Below, in pieces: positions 19,448-30,478 of a DNA stretch of 64,000 nt (position 1 is the first letter of the stretch; each line of letters opens with the position of its first letter). The DNA comes from Mesosutterella multiformis (lineage in GTDB: Bacteria; Pseudomonadota; Gammaproteobacteria; Burkholderiales; Burkholderiaceae_F). The stretch is from NCBI RefSeq assembly GCF_003402575.1, contig NZ_BGZJ01000001.1, forward strand, positions 682,001-746,000. Direction: 5' to 3'. A program made the translations under genes and the position numbers. The notes under the pieces are model-generated. The model saw only the letters and a program-made list of their open reading frames with translations, was not told the DNA's origin and did not search any database.

Positions 19448-21387
19448 GGTTTTGCCTCCGCGGCGGGTTTCGGTGACTGATCGCGCAGGTACTGGGGCGG
19501 GGGAAGGCCAAGGCTGTTCTTCCCGAGGAGCCAGTAGTCGAGCGCGGCGCGCGCGATAGGCGCGGCCGCAGTGGCACCGAAGCCGCCGTTCTCCACGAGA
19601 ACAGCAAGCGCGATGCGGGGCTTGGCGGCCGGCGCAAAGGAAATAAAGAGGCCATGGTCGCGGTGCTGCTTCGCGATGGCGGCGGCGTTATAGCGCGCGC
19701 CCTGCGCGATACCCACCACCTGAGCCGTGCCGGTTTTGCCCGCCGCGATGTAGGGAGCGCCGCGGAAGGCGCCTGCAGCGGTGCCGTTCTGGGTCACGGT
19801 CGTCATGGCGTCGATGATGAATTCAATGTTTTTCTTCGACACCGGCATTTCTTTCCGGTAGGTCGACTCCATTTCCGTCGACTTGTGGGTCTTCGGGTCG
19901 TAGATCGATCTCACGAGGTGCGGCTGGAGCGCGACACCTCGGTCAGCAAGCGTTGCCACGGCGTGCGCGAGCTGCAGGAGCGTGAAGGCGTTGTAACCCT
20001 GACCGATGCCAAGCGAAATGGTGTCGCCGACAAGCCACGGCTTCTTGTACTGCTTCTCCTTCCAGGCGGCGTTCGGCAGGATGCCCTGCTGTTCGCCGAG
20101 CAGATCGATGCCGGTGAGCTGCCCGAAGCCCCACGGCTCCATAAAGTCATGGATCCGTTCGGCTCCGAGGTCATGCGCGAGCTTGTAGTAATAGATGTCG
20201 CTTGAAACCGTAATGGAGCGCCTCAGATCGAGAATGCCCTTATGAACCTTCGCGGCGTCGCGGAACTTATGGCCGCCGAGTTCATAGACACCCTGGTCAT
20301 TGATCGTCGTGGAGGGCGTGATGACACCGTACTGGAGACCGGCAAGCGCCATGAAGGGCTTGTAGGTCGAGCCGATCGGGTAGATGCCGCGCATCGCGCG
20401 GTTAAGGAGCGGCTTCCGGGGCGAGGTGTTCAGCTGATTCCAGGTGTCGTAATCGATGCCGTTCAGGAAGAGGTTCGGGTCGTAGGTCGGCTTGCTCACG
20501 AAGGCGAGAATTTCGCCGGTCGAGGGATCAATCGCGATCATGGCGCCGGCCTCAGCGCCGAACGCTTTTTCCACAACCTTCTGCAGGTTGAGGTCAATCG
20601 ACAGCGTGAGGTTTTTGCCCGGCACCGACGGGGTCGATTCCAGGTAGCGGACCGGACGGCCGCCGGCCGTCACTTCGAGCACTGAGAAGCCAGGCTGTCC
20701 GCGGAGCGCGTCCTCGTAGGTGCGTTCAATGCCGACCTTGCCGATGTTATAGGCGCCGCGGTAGAGCTCTTCCTGACCGTCCTTCTCAATCCGCTTCGCG
20801 TCACTCTCCGAAATACGGCCCATATAGCCGAGGAGATGGGCTCCGATCTGACCGAACGGGTACTGGCGGAACTCACGGGAGGCGAGCTCAACACCCGGGA
20901 AGCGCCACTTCTGCACGAGGAACCGCGCCATCTCGTCCTCAGTGAGGTCAAGACGGATCGGCACGGGGTCGAAGCGCTTCGACTCGGAAAGCAGCCGCTT
21001 GAAGCGCCGGATATCGGTCTGCGAGATCGGGATCACCTTGGAGAGACGCTCGATCAGCGTGTTCAGTTTTTCCTCGGTTTCGGTCGGTGTGATTTCAAGC
21101 GAGTACGACCAGTAATTCCGGGCCAGAATGATGCCGTTCCGGTCCATGATGAGGCCGCGGGAAGCCTGTACCGGGATACTCACGGTGCGGTTGCTTTCCG
21201 CCTGTGTGGTGTACTGATCGTGACAGATCACCTGCAGCCAGACAAAGCGCCCGACGAGGATCAGGAAGCAGAGACCGAAAAAGAAGACGGCAAAAATCCC
21301 CCGCCGTCTGAATTCAGCCATGCCGAATTCAGATGTGCCGGAAGAGCGGCGACGCCTCCGTTCCCTGAAAAGCTTCTTCATTTTCAT
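19444..21387 (-). CDS. mrdA: Peptidoglycan DD-transpeptidase PBP2
   Basis: 647 residues. A single membrane anchor (about 30-55) is followed by the pedestal domain and the transpeptidase domain. The catalytic serine is Ser340 in YPIGSTYKPF (SxxK). The SxD-type motif is in SSDIYYYKLAH and the KTG motif in AAGKTGTAQV. PBP2 cross-links the glycan made by RodA and is a beta-lactam (mecillinam-class) target. The gene lies 18 bases after mreD and overlaps rodA. Confidence 0.97.
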   Translation of the reverse strand: MKMKKLFRERRRRRSSGTSEFGMAEFRRRGIFAVFFFGLCFLILVGRFVWLQVICHDQYTTQAESNRTVSIPVQASRGLIMDRNGIILARNYWSYSLEITPTETEEKLNTLIERLSKVIPISQTDIRRFKRLLSESKRFDPVPIRLDLTEDEMARFLVQKWRFPGVELASREFRQYPFGQIGAHLLGYMGRISESDAKRIEKDGQEELYRGAYNIGKVGIERTYEDALRGQPGFSVLEVTAGGRPVRYLESTPSVPGKNLTLSIDLNLQKVVEKAFGAEAGAMIAIDPSTGEILAFVSKPTYDPNLFLNGIDYDTWNQLNTSPRKPLLNRAMRGIYPIGSTYKPFMALAGLQYGVITPSTTINDQGVYELGGHKFRDAAKVHKGILDLRRSITVSSDIYYYKLAHDLGAERIHDFMEPWGFGQLTGIDLLGEQQGILPNAAWKEKQYKKPWLVGDTISLGIGQGYNAFTLLQLAHAVATLADRGVALQPHLVRSIYDPKTHKSTEMESTYRKEMPVSKKNIEFIIDAMTTVTQNGTAAGAFRGAPYIAAGKTGTAQVVGIAQGARYNAAAIAKQHRDHGLFISFAPAAKPRIALAVLVENGGFGATAAAPIARAALDYWLLGKNSLGLPPPQYLRDQSPKPAAEAKP

Positions 21388-21405
21388 AGTGTGCCGCCGC
21401 GCCGC

Positions 21406-21963
21406 TTAGAGCGGACTCGTATCGTCATTCTTCGATTTCCTCTGGGGAATCAGAAGAATCCATGTCCAGAGCGGCCAGAGGAGTGCCGCGAGCAGGCTCC
21501 CGAGGAACCAGCTCCAGCCCGGCCAGGCCCTCACGGCCATGCTTCGGATGATGAAGACGATCGCCTGCGTGGCGAGGAAGAGAGGCAGAATGTGGACCGC
21601 CTGCGCGAGCGGGCTGAACCAGGACAGGCGCTTGCGCGACCGGACTGCCATATAGGAAAGAATTACGTAGGCGAGCGCGTGCTGTCCGAGAAGCGATCCC
21701 TGCTGGACGTCGATCAGGATGCCGCAGAGGAACGCGATCAGCATGCCCACCCAGTTCGGCTGGCGCAGTGTCCAGAAGAAGAGTGTGATCGCGACAAAAT
21801 CAGGCACCCAGGCCGCGCGGTGCAGCACGAAGTCGAGCAGGATGCTCACCAGAATGGTGGCGCCGACCCAGAGCGGATTCGCAGGCTGCAGGATGTACTC
21901 CCGGGGCTGCGTGGCAATGGTGGACGGAGAGGGAGACGGGAAGAGCGTATTCCAGAGACTCAC
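21406..21963 (-). CDS. mreD: Rod shape-determining protein MreD
   Basis: 185 residues with five or so membrane helices and few polar stretches, typical of MreD, an inner-membrane partner of MreC and MreB. Recognisable parts are WVPDFVAITLFFWTLRQP and GILIDVQQGSLLGQHALAYV. The ATG overlaps the mreC stop by four bases. Its identity rests on both sequence and its place between mreC and mrdA. Confidence 0.93.
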   Translation of the reverse strand: MSLWNTLFPSPSPSTIATQPREYILQPANPLWVGATILVSILLDFVLHRAAWVPDFVAITLFFWTLRQPNWVGMLIAFLCGILIDVQQGSLLGQHALAYVILSYMAVRSRKRLSWFSPLAQAVHILPLFLATQAIVFIIRSMAVRAWPGWSWFLGSLLAALLWPLWTWILLIPQRKSKNDDTSPL

Positions 21964-22862
21964 GGTTCGTCCTCCTTCGGCGCGCTGCTTTGCGGAGCGT
22001 CGGGTTTCGGCGTGTCACCCGCGTAAGGATCCTTCACGAGACCGACCATCACGTACCGTCCGACAGAAGGTACGGCGCTCAGCTTGACCGTGACGTGCGC
22101 GAACGCGTCGCCCGGCACTTTTTCAACACTGACCACCGTGCCGACCGGCATATGCGGCGGGAAGACCCGGTCGAGACCGGAAGTCTGCACGGCGTCGCCC
22201 TTCTGGATATCAGCCGCGGCCGGCACGTACTGCAGCTCGACGATCTGATCGTTGCCGGTAGCGGCTGTCGCGCAGCGGATACCGGAGCGGGGCAGCAGCA
22301 CCGGGAACTGAAGCGCGGGGTCCGAGAGCAGAGTGATTTCAGACTGATCCGCCCTCACCCGGGAGATCTGTCCGAGAACACCGTTTTCATCAAACACCGG
22401 CATGCCGGGTTCGATCTTATCGCTGCTTCCCAGATTGATATCGAGGTGATGCGTGAAGGCGTCAGCGGTTTCCCCCTGAATCACGCCGACCAGAGAACTG
22501 ATATGAACCGAGCTGCGGACACCGGCCATCGACTGAAGCTGGGCGTTTTCGGCCTTCAGGCGGTTGAATTCGAGAAGGTCAAAGCTGAGCTGGGCGTTCT
22601 TCTTCTTCAGCTGCTCGTTCTCCTCAGTGAGGGAACTGACCGTCGTGAAGAATTTTCCGCCGGACGCGAGGGCGTCAACAGTCCCCTCCGTCACCGCTTC
22701 CGCGGGACGGATCACATAGGATGCGATGCTCTCTCTGAATGCTTCCAGGGTCTGCATCTTTCCGTCGACCAGCATGAGAACGACGGAAAGGCTGGCAAAG
22801 ATGGCCAGCCGCATTCCCGCGGGAAGGCCCTGTCTGAAGAGGGCCGGCGTGCCGTTATCCAT
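21960..22862 (-). CDS. mreC: Rod shape-determining protein MreC
   Basis: 300 residues. A short cytoplasmic start, a membrane helix (about 17-33) and a coiled coil (NEQLKKKNAQLSFDLLEFN, about 80-110) lead into the periplasmic beta domain (MAGVRSSVHISSLVGVIQG, GMPVFDENGVLGQIS, KGDAVQTSGLDRVFPPHMP). The C-terminal tail is rich in proline and charged residues. MreC links MreB to PBP2. No Shine-Dalgarno sequence precedes the start, and two hairpins separate it from mreB, which suggests low output relative to mreB. Confidence 0.95.
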   Translation of the reverse strand: MDNGTPALFRQGLPAGMRLAIFASLSVVLMLVDGKMQTLEAFRESIASYVIRPAEAVTEGTVDALASGGKFFTTVSSLTEENEQLKKKNAQLSFDLLEFNRLKAENAQLQSMAGVRSSVHISSLVGVIQGETADAFTHHLDINLGSSDKIEPGMPVFDENGVLGQISRVRADQSEITLLSDPALQFPVLLPRSGIRCATAATGNDQIVELQYVPAAADIQKGDAVQTSGLDRVFPPHMPVGTVVSVEKVPGDAFAHVTVKLSAVPSVGRYVMVGLVKDPYAGDTPKPDAPQSSAPKEDEP

Positions 22863-22901
22863 GGGAAATGTAACTGATAAGGGGAATGGATCCCCAGATG
22901 T

Positions 22902-22926
22902 GTGAAGCCGGAGATTCCGGCTTCAC
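22902..22926 (-). terminator. Intercistronic hairpin between mreB and mreC (no U tract)
   Basis: An 11-base-pair perfect stem (GTGAAGCCGGA / TCCGGCTTCAC) with a three-base loop lies 11 bases after the mreB stop. It is extended outward by CCCC/GGGG after a small internal loop. The absence of a U tract argues against full termination; partial attenuation or mRNA stabilisation of the mreB message is more likely. Confidence 0.55.
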
Positions 22927-22937
22927 GGGGAAGACTG

Positions 22938-24023
<1,086 letters not shown>

Positions 24024-24239
24024 CTATTGTATCCGCTGCACTGTTTGATCAGTGACGGGATTTGAGAGGGATTCTATTTAGCGGATGAAGGGGACTACCG
24101 TCAACTGATCAATGATAGACTAAGCAGTGGCCTGGTGCCCGTTCGCGACACATTTTTTTCCTAAAAATTGTTCATTTCAGTAACCGTCCCCCGGTTACAG
24201 CGGGCCGAGTGTTTCTGTATAAAACGAGAATATTTCATC

Positions 24240-24530
24240 ATGTCCCTTTCGAAGGATGATGTCCTGCATGTGGCCAATCTGGCGCATATCGATCTGTCTG
24301 AATCCCAGATACTGCAGATGCAGGGCGAACTCAATGACATTTTCAAAATGATTGAGGAAATCCGCGCCGTGAACACGGATGGCGTTGAGCCCATGCTGCA
24401 TCCCCATGACGGCGCTGAGCGGCTCCGCGAAGACGTGGTCACGGAAACGGATATTCGTGAAAAAGCGTTTGTGAATGCCCCCGAAACATGCGACAGCATG
24501 TTCCTTGTTCCTCAGTACGTGGAGTCGTGA
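24240..24530 (+). CDS. gatC: Aspartyl/glutamyl-tRNA amidotransferase subunit C
   Basis: 96 residues. GatC stabilises the GatA-GatB complex that converts Glu-tRNA(Gln) or Asp-tRNA(Asn) to the amide form. Typical parts are [16 protein letters not shown] and [21 protein letters not shown], with a C-terminal FLVPQYVES. The ATG at 24240 (MSLSKDD) is chosen; the frame opens upstream at a TTG without family similarity. It is the first gene of gatCAB, divergent from mreB. Confidence 0.95.
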   Translation: MSLSKDDVLHVANLAHIDLSESQILQMQGELNDIFKMIEEIRAVNTDGVEPMLHPHDGAERLREDVVTETDIREKAFVNAPETCDSMFLVPQYVES

Positions 24531-24537
24531 GATCAAG

Positions 24538-25995
24538 ATGATGGATGTTACGCACTGCTCTGTCGCCGAACTGGCGGCAAAGCTTCAGAACAAAGAGATT
24601 TCTGCCGTTGAGGTTGCGCAGCAGTATCTTGACCGCATTGAAGCCCATAAGGATCTGAACGCCTTCCTCGACGTCCGTCCCGAGGAGACGCTCCGTCAGG
24701 CAGAAGCCGCCGATGCCCGCATTGCGAAGGGCGAAGCGGGCCCGCTGACCGGCGTGCCGATCGCGCATAAAGATATTTTTGTGACCCAGGAATGGAATTC
24801 CACCGCGGCCAGCCGCATGCTCGAAGGCTATCGCAGCCCGTTCGACGCCACCGTGGTTTCCAAGCTGAAGTCTGAAGGCATGGTGTGCCTTGGCAAGCTG
24901 AACTGCGACGAATTCGCGATGGGTTCGGCGAACGAGAACTCCACCTACGGCAAGTGCTTCAACCCCTGGGATCCTCAGGCGGTGCCGGGCGGCTCGTCCG
25001 GCGGCTCCGCGAGCGCTGTGGCGGCCCGTCTCGCCCCGATCGCGACGGCTACCGATACCGGCGGCTCAATCCGTGAGCCGGCTGCCTTCACGGGCGTTAC
25101 GGGTCTGAAGCCGACTTACGGCCGTCCCTCGCGTCTCGGCATGATCGCTTTCGCGTCGAGCCTGGATACCGCGGGCCTCATGGCTCCGGCCGCCTCTGAT
25201 ATCGCTTCTGTCCTCTCCAAGATGGTCGGGTTCGATCCGAAGGATTCGACGAGCGTCGATCTTCCGGCGGAAGACTTCACCCGCGGTCTCGGCAAGGATC
25301 TTGCCGGTCTCCGCATCGGTGTGCCGCGCTCCTGGTTCTCTGACCGTCTGAATGAAGAAGTCCGCGCGAGCATCGATAAGGTGATCGCGTTTTACCGCGA
25401 CCACGGCGCCGTGATTGTGGATATGGATCTTCCGACCGCGCGTCTCGGCGTGCCGGTTTACTACGTGGTGGCCTGCGCTGAAGCGAGCTCCAACCTCTCG
25501 CGCTACGACGGTATCCGCTACGGCTACCGCGCGAAGGACTGCAAGACGATGGATGAACTCATCCGCCGCAGCCGCAACGAAGGTCTCGGCGCTGAGCCGA
25601 AGCGCCGCATCATGATCGGCACCTATGTGCTGTCGCATGGCTACTACGACGCTTATTACCTGAAGGCCCAGAAGGTCCGCCGCCTGATTGCTGACGAATT
25701 CCGTACGGCTTTCGCGTCGGTTGACGCGATCATCTCCCCGGTGGCCCCGGGCGTCGCCTATAACTTCGGCGAGAAGAGCGACCCGGTGTCCGCCTACCTC
25801 GGCGACCTTTACACGGTTCCGGCTTCTCTCGCGGGTCTCCCCTGCATGAGCGTTCCCTGCGGCTTCGCATCGAACGGCCGTCCGATCGGCGTGCAGCTCA
25901 CTGCGGCTCCCTTCCAGGAAGCCCGCCTGCTGCAGCTCGCGGACGCCTGGCAGCGCGAAACCGACTGGCACCTCCGGGTTCCGGCGGGTTACTAA
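24538..25995 (+). CDS. gatA: Glutamyl-tRNA(Gln) amidotransferase subunit A
   Basis: 485 residues. This amidase subunit releases ammonia from glutamine. The Ser-cisSer-Lys catalytic set is visible as [10 protein letters not shown] (Lys), [16 protein letters not shown] (serine-rich signature) and [16 protein letters not shown] (nucleophile). The two adjacent ATG codons at 24538 and 24541 are both possible starts, seven to ten bases after the gatC stop. The gene is tightly linked to gatC and gatB. Confidence 0.97.
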   Translation: MMDVTHCSVAELAAKLQNKEISAVEVAQQYLDRIEAHKDLNAFLDVRPEETLRQAEAADARIAKGEAGPLTGVPIAHKDIFVTQEWNSTAASRMLEGYRSPFDATVVSKLKSEGMVCLGKLNCDEFAMGSANENSTYGKCFNPWDPQAVPGGSSGGSASAVAARLAPIATATDTGGSIREPAAFTGVTGLKPTYGRPSRLGMIAFASSLDTAGLMAPAASDIASVLSKMVGFDPKDSTSVDLPAEDFTRGLGKDLAGLRIGVPRSWFSDRLNEEVRASIDKVIAFYRDHGAVIVDMDLPTARLGVPVYYVVACAEASSNLSRYDGIRYGYRAKDCKTMDELIRRSRNEGLGAEPKRRIMIGTYVLSHGYYDAYYLKAQKVRRLIADEFRTAFASVDAIISPVAPGVAYNFGEKSDPVSAYLGDLYTVPASLAGLPCMSVPCGFASNGRPIGVQLTAAPFQEARLLQLADAWQRETDWHLRVPAGY

Positions 25996-26018
25996 CAGTG
26001 GATGGAGAGTAAGCAAAC

Positions 26019-27467
26019 ATGCAATGGGAAGTGGTCATTGGTCTTGAGACTCACGTTCAGCTCTCGACCCATACGAAGATTTTCTCCGCGGCTGACAACG
26101 GCTTCGGCGGTGAACCGAATTCGCACGCCTGCGCGATCGATATGGCGCTGCCTGGCGCCCTTCCAGTCCTGAACCGCGAAGCGGTGATCCGCGCGGCTCA
26201 GTTCGGTCTCGCGATCGGCGCGAAGGTGGCTGAGCGTTCGGTTTTCGACCGCAAGAATTATTTCTACCCGGATCTGCCGAAGGGCTATCAGATCAGCCAG
26301 TTCGAACTGCCGATCGTGCTCGGCGGCAAGATCTCGTGCCTCGTCACGCCGAAGAAGAAGGATCCCTACGTGAAGGTGGTGGATCTGACGCGCGCTCACC
26401 TCGAAGAGGACGCAGGCAAGAGCAATCACGGCATCCGTCCGGGGCAGACCGGCGTTGACCTGAACCGCGCCGGCACGCCGCTGATCGAAATCGTGACGGA
26501 ACCGGTGATGCGGTCTTCTGATGAAGCGGTGGCATACGCCCGCGCGCTCCACGCGCTCGTCGTGTGGCTCGGCATCACGGAAGGCAACATGCAGAACGGC
26601 AACTTCCGCTGCGACGCGAACGTCTCCGTGCGCCCGAAGGGTGAGGAGAAGCTCGGCACCCGCTGCGAAATCAAGAACCTGAACAGCTTCCGGTTCCTGC
26701 AGGCGGCTATCGACTACGAAGTTGAGCGTCAGATTGAGCTGATCGAGGACGGCGGCACCGTGGTTCAGCAGACCCGTCTCTACGACCCGGATAAGAACGA
26801 AACCCGTCCGATGCGTTCGAAGGAAGACTCCATGGATTACCGGTACTTCCCGGATCCGGATCTTCTGCCGTGCGTGCTGTCCCCGGAAGAAATCTCCGGC
26901 CTCAAGGCGAATCTCCCCGAGCTGCCGCAGCAGATGTTCGAGCGTCTCCAGAAGGAAGACGGTCTTTCGGAATACGATGCCGGCATTCTCACGTCGAGCC
27001 GCGGCGTCGCGCAGTACTACGACTCCCTCGCGCATCAGGTGAAGGATAAGAAGGCTGCCGCGAACTGGGTGATGGGTGAAGTGAGCGCCGCTCTTAATCA
27101 GACGGAAGGTCTTACGATCGAAAACGCTCCGGTGTCCCCTGACACGCTCGCCGCGATCATGGGCCGTGTGGCTGACGGTACGATCAACCTGAAGGGCGCG
27201 AAGAAAGTCTTCACCGCGATCTGGGAAGGTGAGCAGCCCGATGTCGACGCTCTGATCGGCAAGCTGGGTCTCAAGCAGATTTCCGATACGGGCGCGATTG
27301 AAGCGATGGTGGACGAAGTCCTCGCGAAGAATGCCGCCATGGTGGAGCAGTACCGCTCCGGCAAGGAAAAGGCGTTCAACGCTCTCGTGGGGCAGGTCAT
27401 GAAGGCCGCCCGCGGAAAGGCCTCTCCGGCTCTCGTGAACGAGCTCCTGCATAAGAAGCTCGGCTGA
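26019..27467 (+). CDS. gatB: Aspartyl/glutamyl-tRNA amidotransferase subunit B
   Basis: 482 residues. This is the kinase and tRNA-binding subunit of GatCAB. The start [20 protein letters not shown], the signature [16 protein letters not shown], and [20 protein letters not shown] are diagnostic. The C-terminal helical and YqeY-like tail domain ends HKKLG. A GGAGAG ribosome site precedes the ATG. The operon ends at the terminator shared with pyrE. Confidence 0.97.
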   Translation: MQWEVVIGLETHVQLSTHTKIFSAADNGFGGEPNSHACAIDMALPGALPVLNREAVIRAAQFGLAIGAKVAERSVFDRKNYFYPDLPKGYQISQFELPIVLGGKISCLVTPKKKDPYVKVVDLTRAHLEEDAGKSNHGIRPGQTGVDLNRAGTPLIEIVTEPVMRSSDEAVAYARALHALVVWLGITEGNMQNGNFRCDANVSVRPKGEEKLGTRCEIKNLNSFRFLQAAIDYEVERQIELIEDGGTVVQQTRLYDPDKNETRPMRSKEDSMDYRYFPDPDLLPCVLSPEEISGLKANLPELPQQMFERLQKEDGLSEYDAGILTSSRGVAQYYDSLAHQVKDKKAAANWVMGEVSAALNQTEGLTIENAPVSPDTLAAIMGRVADGTINLKGAKKVFTAIWEGEQPDVDALIGKLGLKQISDTGAIEAMVDEVLAKNAAMVEQYRSGKEKAFNALVGQVMKAARGKASPALVNELLHKKLG

Positions 27468-27494
27468 GCGTCAGGTTTCTGAAGCCGAAAAAAA

Positions 27495-27518
27495 ACGGGG
27501 CATTGCCCCGTTTTTTTT
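27495..27518. terminator. Bidirectional terminator between gatB and pyrE
   Basis: The stem ACGGGG / CCCCGT has a five-base loop, an A tract before it and a T tract of eight after it, so it can end both convergent transcripts. Confidence 0.9.
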
Positions 27519-27536
27519 GGTCTGATGAAAAACTAA

Positions 27537-28214
27537 TCAGGCGCCGTAGCGGTTGCGGTACGCGGTGACCGCTTCCGTGTGGGAGGTGAACTCCTGCGCC
27601 GCGTCAGAGCCGCTCTTCAGGAATTCGAGCAGGTTCGTGAGGTTCGCGATCGACACGACAGGAATCGAGAAGGTCTTTTCCACATCCTGAACCGCGGAGG
27701 TCTCAGTGACTTCCTCAGCGTTGCCGCCCTTCTCCATGCGGTCAAGCGCGATAGCGACACCGGCGGGGATCGCGCCGTTGTCGCGGATGATCGCGATCGA
27801 CTCGCGGATCGAGGTGCCGGCCGAAATGACGTCATCCACGATCAGCACGCGGCCCATGAGCGGGGAACCAATAATGGTGCCGCCTTCGCCGTGATCCTTC
27901 TTTTCCTTGCGGTTGAAGGCCCAGGGGAGATCGAGACCGAGACGGGAAAGATTGATCGCGATAGAGGCAACGAGAGGAATGCCCTTGTAGGCCGGTCCGA
28001 AAAGCATGTCGAACTGAAGCTCACCGGATTCACGCTTCTCAAGAATCTTTTTCGCGTAGAAGGCGCCCAGGCGGTCGAGGAGGGAGCCGGTATTGAAGAG
28101 TCCGGCGTTGAAGAAGTAGGGCGAAAGGCGGCCGGCCTTGGTCTTAAATTCGCCAAAGCGAAGCACGCGGGCCTTCAGTGCAAATTCAATAAAGTCGTGT
28201 TCGAGAGTCGTCAT
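27537..28214 (-). CDS. pyrE: Orotate phosphoribosyltransferase
   Basis: 225 residues. It joins orotate to PRPP in pyrimidine synthesis. Typical parts: FIEFALKARVLRFGEFKTKAG, SPYFFNAGLF, DMLFGPAYKGIPLV, FNRKEKKDHGEGG and the PRPP motif VLIVDDVISAGTSIRES. I use the ATG at 28214 (MTTLEHDF); the frame runs 29 residues upstream without similarity. It is a single gene convergent with gatB. Confidence 0.96.
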   Translation of the reverse strand: MTTLEHDFIEFALKARVLRFGEFKTKAGRLSPYFFNAGLFNTGSLLDRLGAFYAKKILEKRESGELQFDMLFGPAYKGIPLVASIAINLSRLGLDLPWAFNRKEKKDHGEGGTIIGSPLMGRVLIVDDVISAGTSIRESIAIIRDNGAIPAGVAIALDRMEKGGNAEEVTETSAVQDVEKTFSIPVVSIANLTNLLEFLKSGSDAAQEFTSHTEAVTAYRNRYGA

Positions 28215-28415
28215 CTTGGAGTTGCCGATCGAATCGCGGAGGGTCTTCTCCGCGGGTAGAAAAAATTTCCCGCCTATCTTAACAAACCGCCGCGGTGCCA
28301 AATTAAGAGCGCCGGGGCCGGGCCTTTCGGTGAGATTCAGGGGGAGTCTGGCCTGAAAAGCTTTACGATATAACCAACAGTTTTTTCAACCGCTCGAGCG
28401 TACGGAAACATATCC

Positions 28416-29120
28416 ATGAATTTTGAACAGATGCTTTTTTCCCAAGGTTTCGGCACACGACGTGACTGCCGCGATCTGATTCTTTCAGGCGACGTTTCCT
28501 GGAACGGCGCCGTGGTTGAGGATCCGTATGAGACGGTGGAGCCTGAAGGGAAGAGCTTCGTGGTGAAGGGTGAGACCTGGCCTTTTTTTGAGAAGGCGAT
28601 TATCGCGATGAATAAGCCTGAGGGCTACGAGTGCTCGATGAAGCCGTCCTTCCATCCGAGCGTTCTCACGCTGCTCCCCGCACCGCTCCGCAACCGGAAC
28701 ATTCAGCCGGTCGGAAGGCTGGATGAAGACACCACCGGGCTCCTTATTCTGACGGACGACGGCGCGTTTCAGCACTATCTGATCCATCCGAAGCACCACG
28801 TGGCGAAGATCTACCGCGCGGTGCTGAAGCATCCGGCGGAAGAGTCTCTCGTGAAGCAGCTGCTTGGCGGCGTGCTCCTGAAGGATGAGAGGACGCCGGT
28901 CGCCGCCTCTGACTGCCGGATCACGGGTGAGCACGAGATTGAGCTCACGTTGGAGCAGGGCAAGTATCACCAGGTGAAGCGGATGGTGGCTGCGGCCGGA
29001 AACCGCGTTGAGACACTCACCCGTATCCAGTTCGGGGCGCTCACGCTTCCTGTGGATCTGAAGCCGGGCGAGTGGAAATGGATCAGCAGCCGCGCTGAAA
29101 TCACGGGGAAGAAGGCATGA
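28416..29120 (+). CDS. rsuA: 16S rRNA pseudouridine(516) synthase
   Basis: 234 residues. An N-terminal S4-like RNA-binding segment (LFSQGFGTRRDCRDLILSG) is followed by the RluB/RsuA-type synthase domain. The catalytic aspartate lies in PVGRLDEDTTGLLILTDDG. KYHQVKRMVAAAGNRVETL is the conserved late motif. The short form and the NKPEGYECS segment (in place of NKPxGxxxs of RluB) favour RsuA. The stop overlaps the start of the ampG-like gene by four bases. Confidence 0.9.
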   Translation: MNFEQMLFSQGFGTRRDCRDLILSGDVSWNGAVVEDPYETVEPEGKSFVVKGETWPFFEKAIIAMNKPEGYECSMKPSFHPSVLTLLPAPLRNRNIQPVGRLDEDTTGLLILTDDGAFQHYLIHPKHHVAKIYRAVLKHPAEESLVKQLLGGVLLKDERTPVAASDCRITGEHEIELTLEQGKYHQVKRMVAAAGNRVETLTRIQFGALTLPVDLKPGEWKWISSRAEITGKKA

Positions 29121-30478
29121 CGGGCGGGCGTTTCGCGAAGCTCGTGGAGGATCTGCGGGTCTATCTGACAGGGCCCAGCATCCGGATGTTTTTCCTCGGA
29201 TTCAGTTCGGGGCTGCCTCTGCTTCTCGTGCTCGGAACGCTCTCCTTCAGACTGCGCGAGGCGGGTGTCGGACTCGCCACCATTGGCTTTATGTCCTGGA
29301 TCGGCCTCGTCTACGCGATGAAATGGGCCTGGGCGCCGTTTGTCGATCGCTGTCCCATACCGTTTCTCACGAAGCATCTCGGACGGCGCCGGGCGTGGCT
29401 CATCGTCGCGCAGATCTGCCTCCTGATCGGCCTCTGCCTGATGGCTGTGATTGACCCGGTGAGGAATCTCACGGGGATCATCGCCGGAGCGCTCTTCACA
29501 GCCTTTGCTTCCGCCACGCAGGATATCGCGCTCGATGCCTATCGAATTGAAAGCGCCGACGCGCGGAGCCAGGGTGTGCTCGCGGCGTCCTATCAGTTCG
29601 GCTACCGCATCGCCATGATCTGGGCAGGCGCGGGAGCGCTCGGGGTGGCCGCTGCGGTGGCCGGGGTCGATGCCGTGGGTTACAGCGCGAGAGCCTGGGA
29701 GATGGCGTATTTCGCGATGGCAGCCTCTGTTCTCGTCGGCATGGTGACAGTGCTCCTGTCGCCTGAAAGCCCCGCGCAGACCCCGAGAGAAATCCCGGCC
29801 GCGAAGGGCCGGAGACGGACGCCGGCCGAACTCCTGAAGGAGCTTTTCCTCGCTCCGCTTTATGACTTCTATCGCCGTTTCGGCGTCTGGACTTTTGTGT
29901 TGCTCGCGCTCGTCGCGACCTACCGGGTATCAGATGTCGTGATGGGAATCATGGCGAACCCGTTCTACGCGGATATGGGGTTCACGAAGGCTGAAGTCGC
30001 CGTGGTGATCAAAGTGTTCGGTGTCATCATGACGCTGGCCGGCACCTTTATCGGGGGCATTGTTGTCCTGCGGATGGGGGTGATGACCGCGCTTTTCCTT
30101 GGCGTGGTGCTGTCCGCTGCGACGAATCTCCTCTTTTCAGCGCTCGCCCTGATCGGTCACAGTGTCGCCTTTCTGACCGTGACCGTGAGCGCAGACAATC
30201 TGGCGGGAGGGCTTGCGAGCGCCGCATTTGTGGCGTTCCTTTCCGGACTCACCAGCAAGGAATTTTCCGCCACGCAGTACGCGCTTCTCTCCTCGGTCAT
30301 GCTGCTGCTTCCGAAGGCGATTGCGGGCTTCTCCGGCCTGATGGTGGAGGGAATGGGCTACAACCGGTTCTTCATGTTCACGGCGGCGCTCAGCATCCCG
30401 GTCGCGGTTCTCGTGGTGCTCGCGAAGCGCTCCGGCATGCTCTCCGCTGAGGAGAGCGGGAAGCCGCCTACTCCTTGA
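29117..30478 (+). CDS. ampG: AmpG-type muropeptide permease (MFS)
   Basis: 453 residues with about 12-14 membrane helices. AmpG-like signatures: FSSGLPLLLVLGTLSFRLREAG, GLVYAMKWAWAPFVDR, LGRRRAWL and ATQDIALDAYRIES. AmpG imports anhydromuropeptides released by lytic transglycosylases, linking it functionally to the slt and rlpA genes in this window. It is translationally coupled to rsuA. Its 3' end overlaps the end of the convergent UPF0149 gene by 11 bases. Confidence 0.88.
   Translation: MTGGRFAKLVEDLRVYLTGPSIRMFFLGFSSGLPLLLVLGTLSFRLREAGVGLATIGFMSWIGLVYAMKWAWAPFVDRCPIPFLTKHLGRRRAWLIVAQICLLIGLCLMAVIDPVRNLTGIIAGALFTAFASATQDIALDAYRIESADARSQGVLAASYQFGYRIAMIWAGAGALGVAAAVAGVDAVGYSARAWEMAYFAMAASVLVGMVTVLLSPESPAQTPREIPAAKGRRRTPAELLKELFLAPLYDFYRRFGVWTFVLLALVATYRVSDVVMGIMANPFYADMGFTKAEVAVVIKVFGVIMTLAGTFIGGIVVLRMGVMTALFLGVVLSAATNLLFSALALIGHSVAFLTVTVSADNLAGGLASAAFVAFLSGLTSKEFSATQYALLSSVMLLLPKAIAGFSGLMVEGMGYNRFFMFTAALSIPVAVLVVLAKRSGMLSAEESGKPPTP

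Noticed and set aside
25992-27452. 486-residue open frame antisense to gatB
   Set aside because: Shadow of gatB with no domain; gatB is unambiguous on the plus strand.
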